A stretch of DNA of 64,000 nucleotides from the NCBI RefSeq assembly GCF_011386835.1, contig NC_088800.1, positions 13,478,572 to 13,542,571 of the forward strand, written 5' to 3'. The notes under the pieces are model-generated. The model ran no database searches. It was not told the DNA's origin and saw only the letters and a list, made by a program, of their open reading frames with translations. Shown here one piece after another: positions 46,801 through 48,565 of the stretch. This stretch comes from Chrysemys picta bellii. Its lineage: Eukaryota > Chordata > Testudines > Emydidae. A program made the position numbers and the translations under genes. How positions within the stretch are numbered: the first letter of the stretch is position 1; each line of letters begins with the position of its first letter.

Positions 46801-48356
46801 GTCATGATTTCAGTATGTATTGATTCCTTCTGTTGGTATGCGGGCATGCAAGGCTTTAAGAGTTTGTACCCTGTGGGAATCCCTGAGTATCTCGCCTGAA
46901 TGAATAGAAGCGAGATGAAAGGATGTTGTTATTCTTAGATTCACAGGGCTAAATCCTGAAGTATTTACTCACTGCTTACTCAGGTAAAATGCTCCTTGAA
47001 GTCGATGAGAATTTTGCCTCAGCAAGGATTGAATGAATTAAAACTGAGTGAAGGACATCAGGGTTTGGACAGTGAGTGTTAGAGGTGGAAAAGAGATGAT
47101 AATTATGTCCAGCTGGTGGCCAAAGTAGGATTGCTGCCTACAATATATTCTCCAGAGAAACTTTGACCAGGCTAATTTAAAATGACGTGAGTGATGGGAC
47201 TTGCACATTTCCCTTTGGAAGATTATTATACTACTGTAATTTGCATGATGAACAAATTCTAACTCAGGTCTGTGCACCAGTAGGTTTTATTTTAGAGCAT
47301 GTGTCTGTGGGTGAAATATGTCTTTTCTTACAGACGAGTAATAAAGTAAATGTGATTAGTAATCCAAGGGCATTTGGGAAGATGATAAACTTCTATGTGG
47401 AGTTAGTGATTTGAGAACATTTCTAATAATACCATATATTTTTAATAATTGCAGACATATTTACAGCATATATGCAGAGGAACTTCATTTTCAATGGATG
47501 CACTCACTAGTGCATTGCGTTTCAACCAGTAGTAATCAAGTGTACTTGATGAGGAGTAATTCATTTTTAAAAAATTGAAATATGTTAAATGTTTGCATGT
47601 GAAGCTATAATTCACCAGTCTGTTGTGTGGTATCGATGGTAGCAATGGTTCCACTAAGTTGCCTTGGTTACCATAGCATATAAGAAATTGATTGTAACAA
47701 ATCCTCTATATCTGTGCAAGATAATTTAAATAGGTATAATAATTGCATTTACTTTATACAGTAAATTGGTTTATGAAGTAGATCATCATAGGTATCCAAC
47801 TGCATTTGTTCAACTGGACACTGGATGATTGGGGTGGAATCAACGGCCTGGAGATAAGATTTGGAGTCTTTTGTCTCTAGGTCACTGGCTGAAATTTAGC
47901 CTAGGTTGGTAGATACCAAAAGCTGGTACCATCTGGTGGTTGCTGGGTGTCCTGTGTGAACTGAGTTGATGGGTTTTAGACAGGTTTCCATAGTGTAATG
48001 AATTTATTAGGGCATTCACAGCAAACATCTTGAGGGAGGCAGTTCTGACTGACAGAAGAAAGAAGAGGGTAAAGGAGTGGGTAATAACAGAGGAAATGAC
48101 CACTAAGGTGAGGGCACAGTTTAGATACCTGAGACCGAAATATAATGAGTTTTCGAACAGTATGAGCTCATTCGTAAAGCTGGTTCCTTGCTTCTTTCTC
48201 AGTCCCACCTTGACATCCTGGAAGAAACCAGGAACCCCAAGAAGGTCTACTGCAGGGAGCAGACACTGTGCCAGACTCTGGGAGGAAACCCATGCCCACT
48301 GCTCACCATCACTGCTATGCCAGAGTCTAAAAGTAGTGATGACCTGGAGCAGTTCC
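302..48356 (+). CDS. AGBL1: AGBL1-like cytosolic carboxypeptidase (CCP4), 12 internal exons, partial at both ends
   Basis: Twelve exons totalling 1913 bp join into 637 uninterrupted codons. The exon phases agree at every junction and all introns are GT-AG. CCP family enzymes are cytosolic M14D zinc carboxypeptidases that remove glutamates from tubulin and other proteins; CCP4 is known as a deglutamylase. In the joined partial protein, residues 1-82 match the end of the ARM-like N-terminal region ([23 protein letters not shown]). Residues 138-400 are an acidic, variable linker. Residues from about 385 carry the conserved PDY..FPD.WGH.PPP and [10 protein letters not shown] blocks. Residues about 402-586 are the CCP N-domain ([47 protein letters not shown]). 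Residues 587-637 reach TITAMPES, just before the catalytic domain. AGBL1 is preferred over its paralogue AGTPBP1 because of [11 protein letters not shown] (AGTPBP1 has NARRAVDRGYV), MNTDVNT and HLDILEE. The zinc-ligand exons are outside the window, so activity cannot be judged. CCP family is near certain; the AGBL1 paralogue call is about 0.88. Confidence 0.9.
476..808. mobile_element. Palindromic hAT-like MITE, full copy 1 (333 bp)
   Basis: Starts cagggatcggcaacc and ends ggtt-like gattgctgatctctg. Flanked by a perfect 8-bp direct repeat caatagac (468-475 and 809-816), the duplication size of hAT transposases. The two halves are inverted: tttgtttacctgc near 537 mirrors gcaggtaaacaaa near 736. 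No coding capacity. Confidence 0.93.
1197..1531. repeat. Long hairpin repeat interrupted by a MITE
   Basis: Bases 1226-1294 and 1463-1531 are inverted copies of each other with one visible mismatch in 69. Once the MITE at 1293-1415 and one copy of its duplication are set aside, the stem extends through taagaacctca/tgaggttctta with a loop of about 20 nt. The left flank gtagccgtgttagtctg resembles a reptile repeat often seen with Penelope-like retroelements; that family name is a guess. Confidence 0.85.
1293..1415. mobile_element. Short hAT-like MITE, tagggtgacc family (123 bp)
   Basis: Inverted ends tagggtgaccaga and tctggtcaccc-ta, flanked by a perfect 8-bp duplication ttcgtggg (1285-1292, 1416-1423). 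Interior rich in gtcccg motifs. Inserted in the left arm of a hairpin repeat. Confidence 0.92.
3312..3594. mobile_element. hAT-like MITE, caggggcggctc family (283 bp)
   Basis: Ends caggggcggctccagg and tagagccgcccctg. The 8-bp duplication is 7 of 8: atcttgaa (3304-3311) and atcttgac (3595-3602). GC-rich interior with gcatgcctgcgggaggtc and its inverted counterpart. Confidence 0.9.
4181..4492. mobile_element. hAT-like MITE, agtgttgccaac family (312 bp)
   Basis: Left end agtattgccaat, right end gttggcaacact, flanked by 7-of-8 duplications ggaatctc (4173-4180) and ggcatctc (4493-4500). The interior has repeated aaaatcatgaga-type boxes near both ends and a ctgactccaggagttggg block. Confidence 0.87.
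4500..4955 (+). mobile_element. L2/CR1-like LINE 3' remnant
   Basis: Pyrimidine-rich block with ctgcactgctccacactggc, and the characteristic actgtaagctctgcggggca followed by gtgccctac and a gcaaataacagtag end. This resembles the 3' end of L2-like LINEs. Strongly diverged. Confidence 0.5.
5098..5215 (-). repeat. MIR-like SINE remnant
   Basis: gatggagaaactgaggcaca followed by cttgcccata, and gcaagccagtgggagaggtg, reads as the complement of the MIR core and 3' half. Confidence 0.7.
6957..7151 (+). mobile_element. tRNA-derived SINE with CR1-like tail
   Basis: A box-like tagctcaggtgtttgcgc and B box-like ggttatgagttcaatcc form the tRNA-derived head. The middle and tail (ctggacttgatgaccttcaa, ggtcccttccagttctatga) are CR1-like, ending in a short atctcc-type repeat. 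This composition matches the cryptodiran turtle SINE group and is the main clue to the organism. Confidence 0.92.
7678..8085. repeat. GC-rich minisatellite, about 4.5 units of 75-90 bp
   Basis: Units begin agggctctgg and contain gatgaggggtttggggtg, ggctcagggctggggcagag and ggttagggtg. Starts are near 7678, 7757, 7844, 7928 and 8008. Units differ by small indels and substitutions, so the array is not freshly expanded. Confidence 0.85.
8280..8384. mobile_element. Right end of palindromic hAT-like family beside minisatellite
   Basis: Contains ggcaggtaaacaaaccggcc, cccgccaggggctttcccta and terminus ctgtttgagaaaccctg. It shares the subterminal sequence of the 333-bp MITEs but has a third kind of terminus. 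No left end with this terminus was found, so the element may include the minisatellite or be a fragment. Confidence 0.7.
9772..9888 (-). repeat. MIR-like SINE remnant
   Basis: gaaactgaggcacagagtga, caagtgacttgcacaaggcc and gccaggcgtcctgactctca match the complement of MIR. Confidence 0.8.
9904..9917. repeat. Poly-G run
   Basis: Fourteen consecutive G, followed by gaaagctt-type sequence. Probably a variable and error-prone site. Confidence 0.9.
10440..10730. repeat. Diverged tandem repeat, roughly 70-80 bp unit
   Basis: Recurring phrases: gcaggcctggattgaggtgcagtggcagagc, gatcaagattgaggtgcatcagcag, gcaggtcaggattgatttgcattggcagg and gcaggtcaggactgaagtttattggcagagc, each shown here only in outline. 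Spacing is irregular. A similar array lies at 43020-43240. Confidence 0.7.
12304..12320 (+). repeat. TG microsatellite 40 bp upstream of an AGBL1 acceptor
   Basis: An uninterrupted alternating gt run of about 16 bases followed by gggggg, ending about 40 bp before the acceptor at 12358-12359. In the transcript it is a UG tract. Confidence 0.9.
12360..12568 (+). CDS. AGBL1: AGBL1 exon (209 bp): [12 protein letters not shown]-like segment
   Basis: Encodes [22 protein letters not shown], a Cys/Asp/Arg-rich turn, then [15 protein letters not shown] and [10 protein letters not shown]. This is the helical-repeat segment conserved in CCP1 and CCP4. The acceptor is tttggtttcag and the donor caggtaaac. 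The exon ends on a codon boundary. A TG-repeat tract lies about 40 bp upstream of the acceptor, and the pyrimidine tract is modest, so regulated inclusion is possible. Confidence 0.93.
12655..12870. repeat. AT-rich dispersed repeat with inverted core
   Basis: gctgattgaaaaatggaatt, then actttgacttttttttttttg and its inverted partner caaaaagtcaaaacattgaa. It ends in gctcatgggaattgtaggg, as in 35680-35905 (catgggagttgtag). Belongs to the family described there. Confidence 0.65.
13049..13381. mobile_element. Palindromic hAT-like MITE, full copy 2 (333 bp)
   Basis: Same family and exact length as 476-808. Perfect 8-bp target duplication ggctaggg at 13041-13048 and 13382-13389. Termini are cagggatcagcaacc and ggttgctgatccctg. 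The interior is a long imperfect inverted repeat containing gccaatggggg-type boxes. Confidence 0.95.
15108..15162. repeat. CG/CA microsatellite
   Basis: gcgtgcgtgcacgcgcgcg followed by 18 CA units (15127-15162). Confidence 0.95.
15280..15562. mobile_element. Palindromic hAT-like MITE, shortened copy (283 bp)
   Basis: Perfect 8-bp duplication ccttactc at 15272-15279 and 15563-15570. Ends are caggggcctgcaacg and cgttgccgacccctg. It lacks the subterminal ccagggtaagcaccctgg segment on both sides, so it is shorter than the 333-bp form. Confidence 0.94.
15692..15872 (-). repeat. MIR-like SINE remnant
   Basis: gataaggaaattgagacaca and gctgagtgacttgcccagca match the MIR complement. The preceding ctcaaagcatttacaaacat is the usual amniote MIR-like tail. 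Confidence 0.8.
16775..16813. repeat. TG/CG microsatellite
   Basis: About 14 TG units (16775-16803) followed by cgcgcgcgcg. Roughly the reverse complement of 15108-15162, 1.6 kb away in the same intron. Confidence 0.95.
17176..17695. mobile_element. hAT-like element, taaggct family, with GC-rich cassette (520 bp)
   Basis: Starts taaggctatgttttagtcat and ends cataatcgtgcctta. Perfect 8-bp duplication ctcatcac at 17168-17175 and 17696-17703. Inside the left arm, tatttttagtaaaagtcat pairs with atttttactaaaaatatcc. Bases about 17315-17620 are a GC-rich run of gctgcagggtcccc-like motifs. No transposase ORF. Confidence 0.92.
18554..18719 (+). CDS. AGBL1: AGBL1 exon (166 bp): end of helical region
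   Basis: Starts in phase 0 with [19 protein letters not shown] and continues [11 protein letters not shown], equivalent to the ECL..PLV...LI.RKC.PK..LPLPT block that closes the N-terminal helical region of the family. It then enters a Ser/Pro-rich stretch ([20 protein letters not shown]). The acceptor is ctgcctag and the donor aaggtaaat. It ends with one base of a Gly/Asp-type codon, completed to Asp by the next exon. Confidence 0.92.
19059..19076. repeat. GT microsatellite
   Basis: Nine GT units followed by acatatgtgtacac. Confidence 0.9.
19416..19722. mobile_element. Palindromic hAT-like MITE (307 bp)
   Basis: Perfect 8-bp duplication ttctactc at 19408-19415 and 19723-19730. Ends are caggggtcggcaatg and cgttgtcgactcctg. 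It retains the subterminal accagggtaagcaccctgg box on both sides but has lost part of its left half around 19525. Confidence 0.94.
20417..20490 (+). CDS. AGBL1: AGBL1 exon (74 bp): acidic linker
   Basis: Encodes a strongly acidic stretch ([20 protein letters not shown] then EHKEE). Both CCP1 and CCP4 have an Asp/Glu-rich linker at this place. The acceptor is ctacttttcag and the donor gaagtaggt. It starts in phase 1 and ends on a codon boundary. Sequence identity is low because of composition, but position, phase and splice sites support it. Confidence 0.85.
20720..20744. repeat. AAAG microsatellite
   Basis: About six aaag units followed by aaattaaataaa, abutting the mariner-like MITE. Confidence 0.9.
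20756..20943. mobile_element. Mariner-like MITE with TA target site (188 bp)
   Basis: Ends cacctctacctcgata and tatcgaggtagaggtg are inverted repeats of about 20 bp, flanked by TA on both sides (20754-20755, 20944-20945), the Tc1/mariner target. A second internal inverted pair, cctataacac, lies inside. Too short to encode a transposase. Confidence 0.88.
20971..21150 (-). mobile_element. tRNA-derived SINE with CR1-like tail, reverse orientation
   Basis: Reverse complement of the same SINE type: on the + strand it starts with catagaatatcagggttgga and ends with the tRNA-like head ggattgaactcacaatcc ... caaaccactgagct. The middle differs somewhat from 6957-7151, suggesting another subfamily. Confidence 0.92.
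21474..21795. mobile_element. hAT-like MITE, agtgttgccaac family, second copy (322 bp)
   Basis: Same internal landmarks as 4181-4492: aaaatcatgagattggct, tgactccaggagctggg and atcatgagagttggcaacac. No convincing target duplication survives, so it is older or was inserted differently. Confidence 0.85.
22251..22376. mobile_element. Short hAT-like MITE, tagggtgacc family, second copy (126 bp)
   Basis: Ends ctagggtgac and gtcaccctag are exact inverted repeats. Perfect 8-bp duplication tgtgtccc at 22243-22250 and 22377-22384. Internal sequence is the reverse complement of 1293-1415 (cctatataagacaaa against tatataggctcc), so it is inserted in the opposite orientation. Confidence 0.93.
22378..22455 (+). 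repeat. MIR-like SINE fragment
   Basis: ccctcagtgccccatctgta then caatggggataacagcactg matches the ctcagtttcctcatctgtaaaatggggata part of MIR. It lies directly beside the MITE at 22251-22376; that MITE's target duplication falls within this fragment or at its edge. Confidence 0.75.
22703..22856. mobile_element. Half copy of palindromic hAT-like MITE, cagtgtttccc end
   Basis: Begins cagtgtttcccaaacttggg, the same terminus as 53982-54314, and runs through tttgtttacctgccgc and gccaatgggagctgctgg. It stops near 22856 with no matching right half, so it is truncated. End position approximate. Confidence 0.75.
22975..23120. repeat. GC-rich imperfect tandem repeat
   Basis: The phrase cgccagccgtggttcct occurs twice (near 22990 and 23020), followed by degraded ccgccccaccagctg and gccagccgttcg. 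Only short runs are conserved. Confidence 0.7.
23872..24173. mobile_element. hAT-like MITE, caggggcggctc family, second copy (302 bp)
   Basis: Same interior as 3312-3594 (gcaccagcgca, gtcgctgtgagggcggcag, gcatgcctgtgggagg) and end agggccgcccctg. The duplication is 7 of 8: ctttccct (23864-23871) and ctttcccg (24174-24181). The left end is decayed to cagggacggct. Confidence 0.9.
26105..26240 (+). repeat. MIR-like SINE fragment
   Basis: ggctgtgggcaggtgaccta then accttttgtgcctctgtttg parallels MIR tgtgaccttgggcaagt..cctctctgtgcctcagtttcc. Confidence 0.55.
26387..26503 (+). CDS. AGBL1: AGBL1 exon (117 bp): [10 protein letters not shown] linker segment
   Basis: Exactly 39 codons, phase 0 at both ends, so it can be skipped without a frameshift. 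Encodes [16 protein letters not shown], then [19 protein letters not shown]. This parallels the DDIETDINKL...YE..FPEL block of the paralogue AGTPBP1. The acceptor is cttttgaag and the donor caggtagga. Confidence 0.9.
26504..27575 (+). other. AGBL1 intron, 1.1 kb
   Basis: Contains a 5S-rRNA-like antisense remnant (about 27315-27445). It ends with a strong pyrimidine tract, a decoy AG at 27530-27531, and the used AG at 27574-27575. Nothing else recognised. Confidence 0.75.
27315..27445 (-). repeat. 5S-rRNA-like remnant, antisense (SINE3-type or pseudogene)
   Basis: The + strand reads gaggttacccagccagc, cctgaccttgtttagcttct and gatcagcttg. This follows the reverse complement of vertebrate 5S rRNA in order (tctcccatccaagtac, gaccctgcttagcttccgag, gatcgggc). 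Too diverged to be a working 5S gene; a 5S-derived SINE such as AmnSINE or a dispersed pseudogene would fit. Confidence 0.6.
27576..28174 (+). CDS. AGBL1: AGBL1 large linker exon (599 bp)
   Basis: Encodes about 199 residues and is the largest exon here. The first 170 or so residues are low-conservation linker rich in Ser, Pro, Glu and Arg, with no domain I recognise. The last 30 carry the family-conserved block [20 protein letters not shown] and LLERKYGVQ. It begins in phase 0 ([14 protein letters not shown]) after acceptor aaatctaaag and ends with two bases before donor gtgatt. An alternative acceptor at 27530-27531 would start the exon 44 bp earlier but runs into an in-frame TAA at 27565, so the downstream site is chosen. 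Confidence 0.92.
28450..28640 (+). repeat. MIR-like SINE remnant
   Basis: ggaggcctagttcctgcctc, aagtcatgtcatctctccac and taattaaatatttgtgaagt follow MIR order in sense direction. Confidence 0.6.
28660..29510. repeat. Possible LTR-like or other dispersed unit
   Basis: A block with gatatttatttacagaggga near 28851 and ccaaaggggttacag near its right end at 29490, sitting between a MIR remnant and a CR1 end. I do not recognise the family; the limits are guesses. Confidence 0.25.
29525..29940 (+). mobile_element. CR1 LINE 3' end
   Basis: Contains landmark CR1 3' sequence: tcaacctgtggaactccttg, ggattcaaaaagaactagat, ggcactggccactgtcggaa, gggctagatggacc, and a terminal tttatgttcttatgttc tail. 5'-truncated. 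No reverse-transcriptase portion remains. Confidence 0.93.
30867..30950 (+). CDS. AGBL1: AGBL1 exon (84 bp): start of CCP N-domain
   Basis: Encodes [20 protein letters not shown] then VFDLDGR, matching the IF.D..RLI.P.DVI..VVFDLD block of CCP1/CCP4. The acceptor is cttttccag and the donor cgcaggtaggt. The first base completes Arg of GVQR and the last two bases begin Ser of the next exon. Confidence 0.94.
31100..31840 (+). repeat. Pyrimidine-rich LTR-like unit, class uncertain
   Basis: Begins tgtgagggggtgcgtcactc and contains a TATA-like tttataaatcccagcc at 31666 and a ttgttgggttaattagcccc block near its end. Composition and layout recall a solo LTR. No paired LTR, primer site or gag/pol was seen, so this stays tentative. 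Confidence 0.3.
31870..32560 (+). mobile_element. Degenerate CR1-like LINE, C-terminal coding remnant
   Basis: Forward translation around 32190-32420 shows [24 protein letters not shown] and a [14 protein letters not shown] stretch. This resembles the C-terminal tail of CR1/L2-type ORF2 proteins (QRVVNLWN..P..VV...S...F...LD). Frame breaks and large gaps make it a dead remnant. Limits approximate. Confidence 0.65.
32636..32725 (+). CDS. AGBL1: AGBL1 exon (90 bp): [10 protein letters not shown]
   Basis: Encodes [20 protein letters not shown] then NLRKATQVR. [12 protein letters not shown] is a hallmark of the CCP family N-domain. The acceptor is tttgctccag and the donor caagtaagt. Phase 2 on both sides, so exact skipping would keep the frame but remove the conserved strand. 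Confidence 0.95.
32726..33132 (+). other. AGBL1 intron, 407 bp
   Basis: The shortest intron in the window. No repeat recognised. It ends in ccttgctctccag. Confidence 0.85.
33133..33281 (+). CDS. AGBL1: AGBL1 exon (149 bp): CCP N-domain core
   Basis: Encodes [40 protein letters not shown] and EKVNSQFNY. These are the most conserved N-domain strands ([24 protein letters not shown]). The variant MNTDVNT is the AGBL1-like form; AGTPBP1 has LNSDINS. The acceptor is tgctctccag and the donor acggtatga. The intron before it is only 407 bp. Confidence 0.97.
34112..34203. repeat. Short palindromic dispersed motif
   Basis: gaatcctcagctggcatagt at the left and tttacaccagctgaggatct at the right are inverted, with catgaagctatg between. 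Likely an old dispersed repeat rather than a regulatory site. A decayed copy lies at 139-229. Confidence 0.65.
34249..34455. mobile_element. Palindromic hAT-like MITE, left half deleted (207 bp)
   Basis: Perfect 8-bp duplication ctctatag at 34241-34248 and 34456-34463. The left terminus (caggggtcggcaatg) is joined almost directly to the central region, while the right half is complete to cgttgccgacccctg. The internal deletion must therefore predate or accompany mobilisation, because the target duplication is intact. Confidence 0.93.
34544..34789. mobile_element. TIR element gggcaggtctac, possible PIF/Harbinger-type (246 bp)
   Basis: Ends gggcaggtctacgctac and gtgtagacctgccc are inverted repeats. 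The flanking triplets are tta and tga, compatible with a 3-bp duplication with one change. An internal inverted pair, gccaacaggagagctttcct and its partner near 34735, forms a small stem. Superfamily assignment is tentative. Confidence 0.7.
35680..35905. repeat. AT-rich dispersed repeat (agctggtcagaaaatgg type)
   Basis: agagctggtcagaaaatgga, cgtagaaaatgttgaatttt, and later gcttcatgggagttgtagtt ctgg. Similar blocks occur at 12655-12870, 9891-9970, 14160-14270, 14520-14650, 17820-18150, 49960-50110, 53380-53500 and 54362-54630. Confidence 0.6.
36022..36157. mobile_element. Short hAT-like MITE, cataggtgctggaac family (136 bp)
   Basis: Ends tataggtgctggaac and gttccagctcccatg, with perfect 8-bp duplication tggataca at 36014-36021 and 36158-36165. 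Interior includes ggtgctgcagcaccccctgg, itself palindromic. Confidence 0.92.
36360..36960 (+). mobile_element. Probable CR1/L3-like LINE 3' remnant
   Basis: Contains gtcaggaagaagttgccttc followed by gggcaccca, cttatgaagcatccaatatt and gctagatgcact. This order is typical of old CR1/L3-like 3' ends in amniotes. No coding portion. Limits approximate. Confidence 0.5.
37297..37384 (+). CDS. AGBL1: AGBL1 exon (88 bp): [13 protein letters not shown]
   Basis: Encodes [20 protein letters not shown] then VGSDICYY. It joins the previous exon as NYGMQP and the next as CYYKNHY, both invariant family motifs. The acceptor is tttatgtag and the donor acaagtaag. Confidence 0.96.
38753..38874. repeat. Small TIR repeat, ttggcaaccct ends
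   Basis: Begins agagttgccaaccctccagg and ends aattggcaaccctatag. Inside, aattaaagattaaactttaa is palindromic. It looks like a small non-autonomous DNA transposon. I could not place a target duplication. Confidence 0.6.
42008..42265 (+). repeat. MIR-like SINE remnant, near full length
   Basis: tggctttgggcaaatctctt, cacctctctgtctcagttcc, aatatgagagaaattatact and aagggctttgaacatgacaa follow MIR consensus order. Confidence 0.78.
43020..43240. repeat. Diverged tandem repeat, related to 10440-10730
   Basis: Contains gctgcagatcagcactgag, taggtcaggactgagctgca, ttggtagagctatggga, ctcaggactggaaatgcg and ttggcagaactgtatgg, matching the aggactgag..gcattggcagagctgtg theme of the 10.4-kb array. Confidence 0.6.
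45076..45220 (+). CDS. AGBL1: AGBL1 exon (145 bp): end of CCP N-domain
   Basis: Encodes [40 protein letters not shown] and [16 protein letters not shown]...[16 protein letters not shown] is the family signature closing the N-domain. The acceptor is ttcctctag and the donor gatggtaat. It ends on a codon boundary. A 7.7-kb intron precedes it. Confidence 0.97.
46242..46450. mobile_element. Right-half copy of palindromic hAT-like MITE
   Basis: Begins inside the element at ctccaggccaatggggg and continues through cgaacctgctgacgcggcag, gtaaacaaaccagcc and ccaggggctttccctac to gagcactg. No left terminus or target duplication is visible. The end is degenerate (gaaccggctttgagg), so boundaries are approximate. 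Confidence 0.72.
46642..46797 (+). repeat. Direct duplication, copy A (156 bp)
   Basis: Nearly identical to 48418-48565 in the same orientation: shared runs include acagagagagctccagaagt, ggcatatacttaagcagtta, atgcaaaggcaggtgtgttc and ggaggcctactgaattcttt. There are a few substitutions and one 8-bp length difference. Lies in the intron before the last visible AGBL1 exon. Confidence 0.93.
48203..48356 (+). CDS. AGBL1: AGBL1 exon (154 bp): TITAMPES, last exon in window
   Basis: Encodes [40 protein letters not shown] and [12 protein letters not shown]...[14 protein letters not shown] lies immediately before the M14 catalytic domain in all CCPs. The acceptor is tttctcag and the donor ccgtaagt. 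It ends with one base (C) of a codon that in relatives is Arg of the RHRPY/RNRPY block. The zinc-binding HPGE exon should follow but is not found before base 64000. Confidence 0.96.
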
Positions 48357-48417
48357 GTAAGTACCTACCTAAGATATATAACTAAGTTATTGGCTACTTG
48401 TGGGCCTCAGAGATCCT

Positions 48418-48565
48418 ATGTGGACCACAGAGAGAGCTCCAGAAGTTGAACATGGCATATACTTAAGCAGTTAATGCAAAGGCAGGTGTGTTCTGCAGCC
48501 AGCAGGGGACTGGGAGACCGAGGGATGGGAGGCCTACTGAATTCTTTATTACTGAAGTACAGTAC
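48418..48565 (+). repeat. Direct duplication, copy B (148 bp)
   Basis: Partner of 46642-46797, starting only 61 bp after the AGBL1 exon at 48203-48356. Copy B lacks 8 bp near the gcagccagcagg run. Together the copies bracket that exon at a distance of about 1.78 kb. Confidence 0.93.

Larger units (their letters stand above)
45221..48202 (+). other. AGBL1 intron, 3.0 kb
   Basis: Contains a half copy of the palindromic hAT family (46242-46450), the first copy of a direct duplication (46642-46797) and a palindromic motif (46947-47030). Bases 45221-46241 and 47031-48202 are otherwise unrecognised. Confidence 0.75.

Noticed and set aside
302..48356. AGTPBP1 (CCP1) as the identity of the gene
   Set aside because: Family blocks fit both paralogues, but [31 protein letters not shown] and the linker are AGBL1-like, judged from memory of the families and not by alignment.
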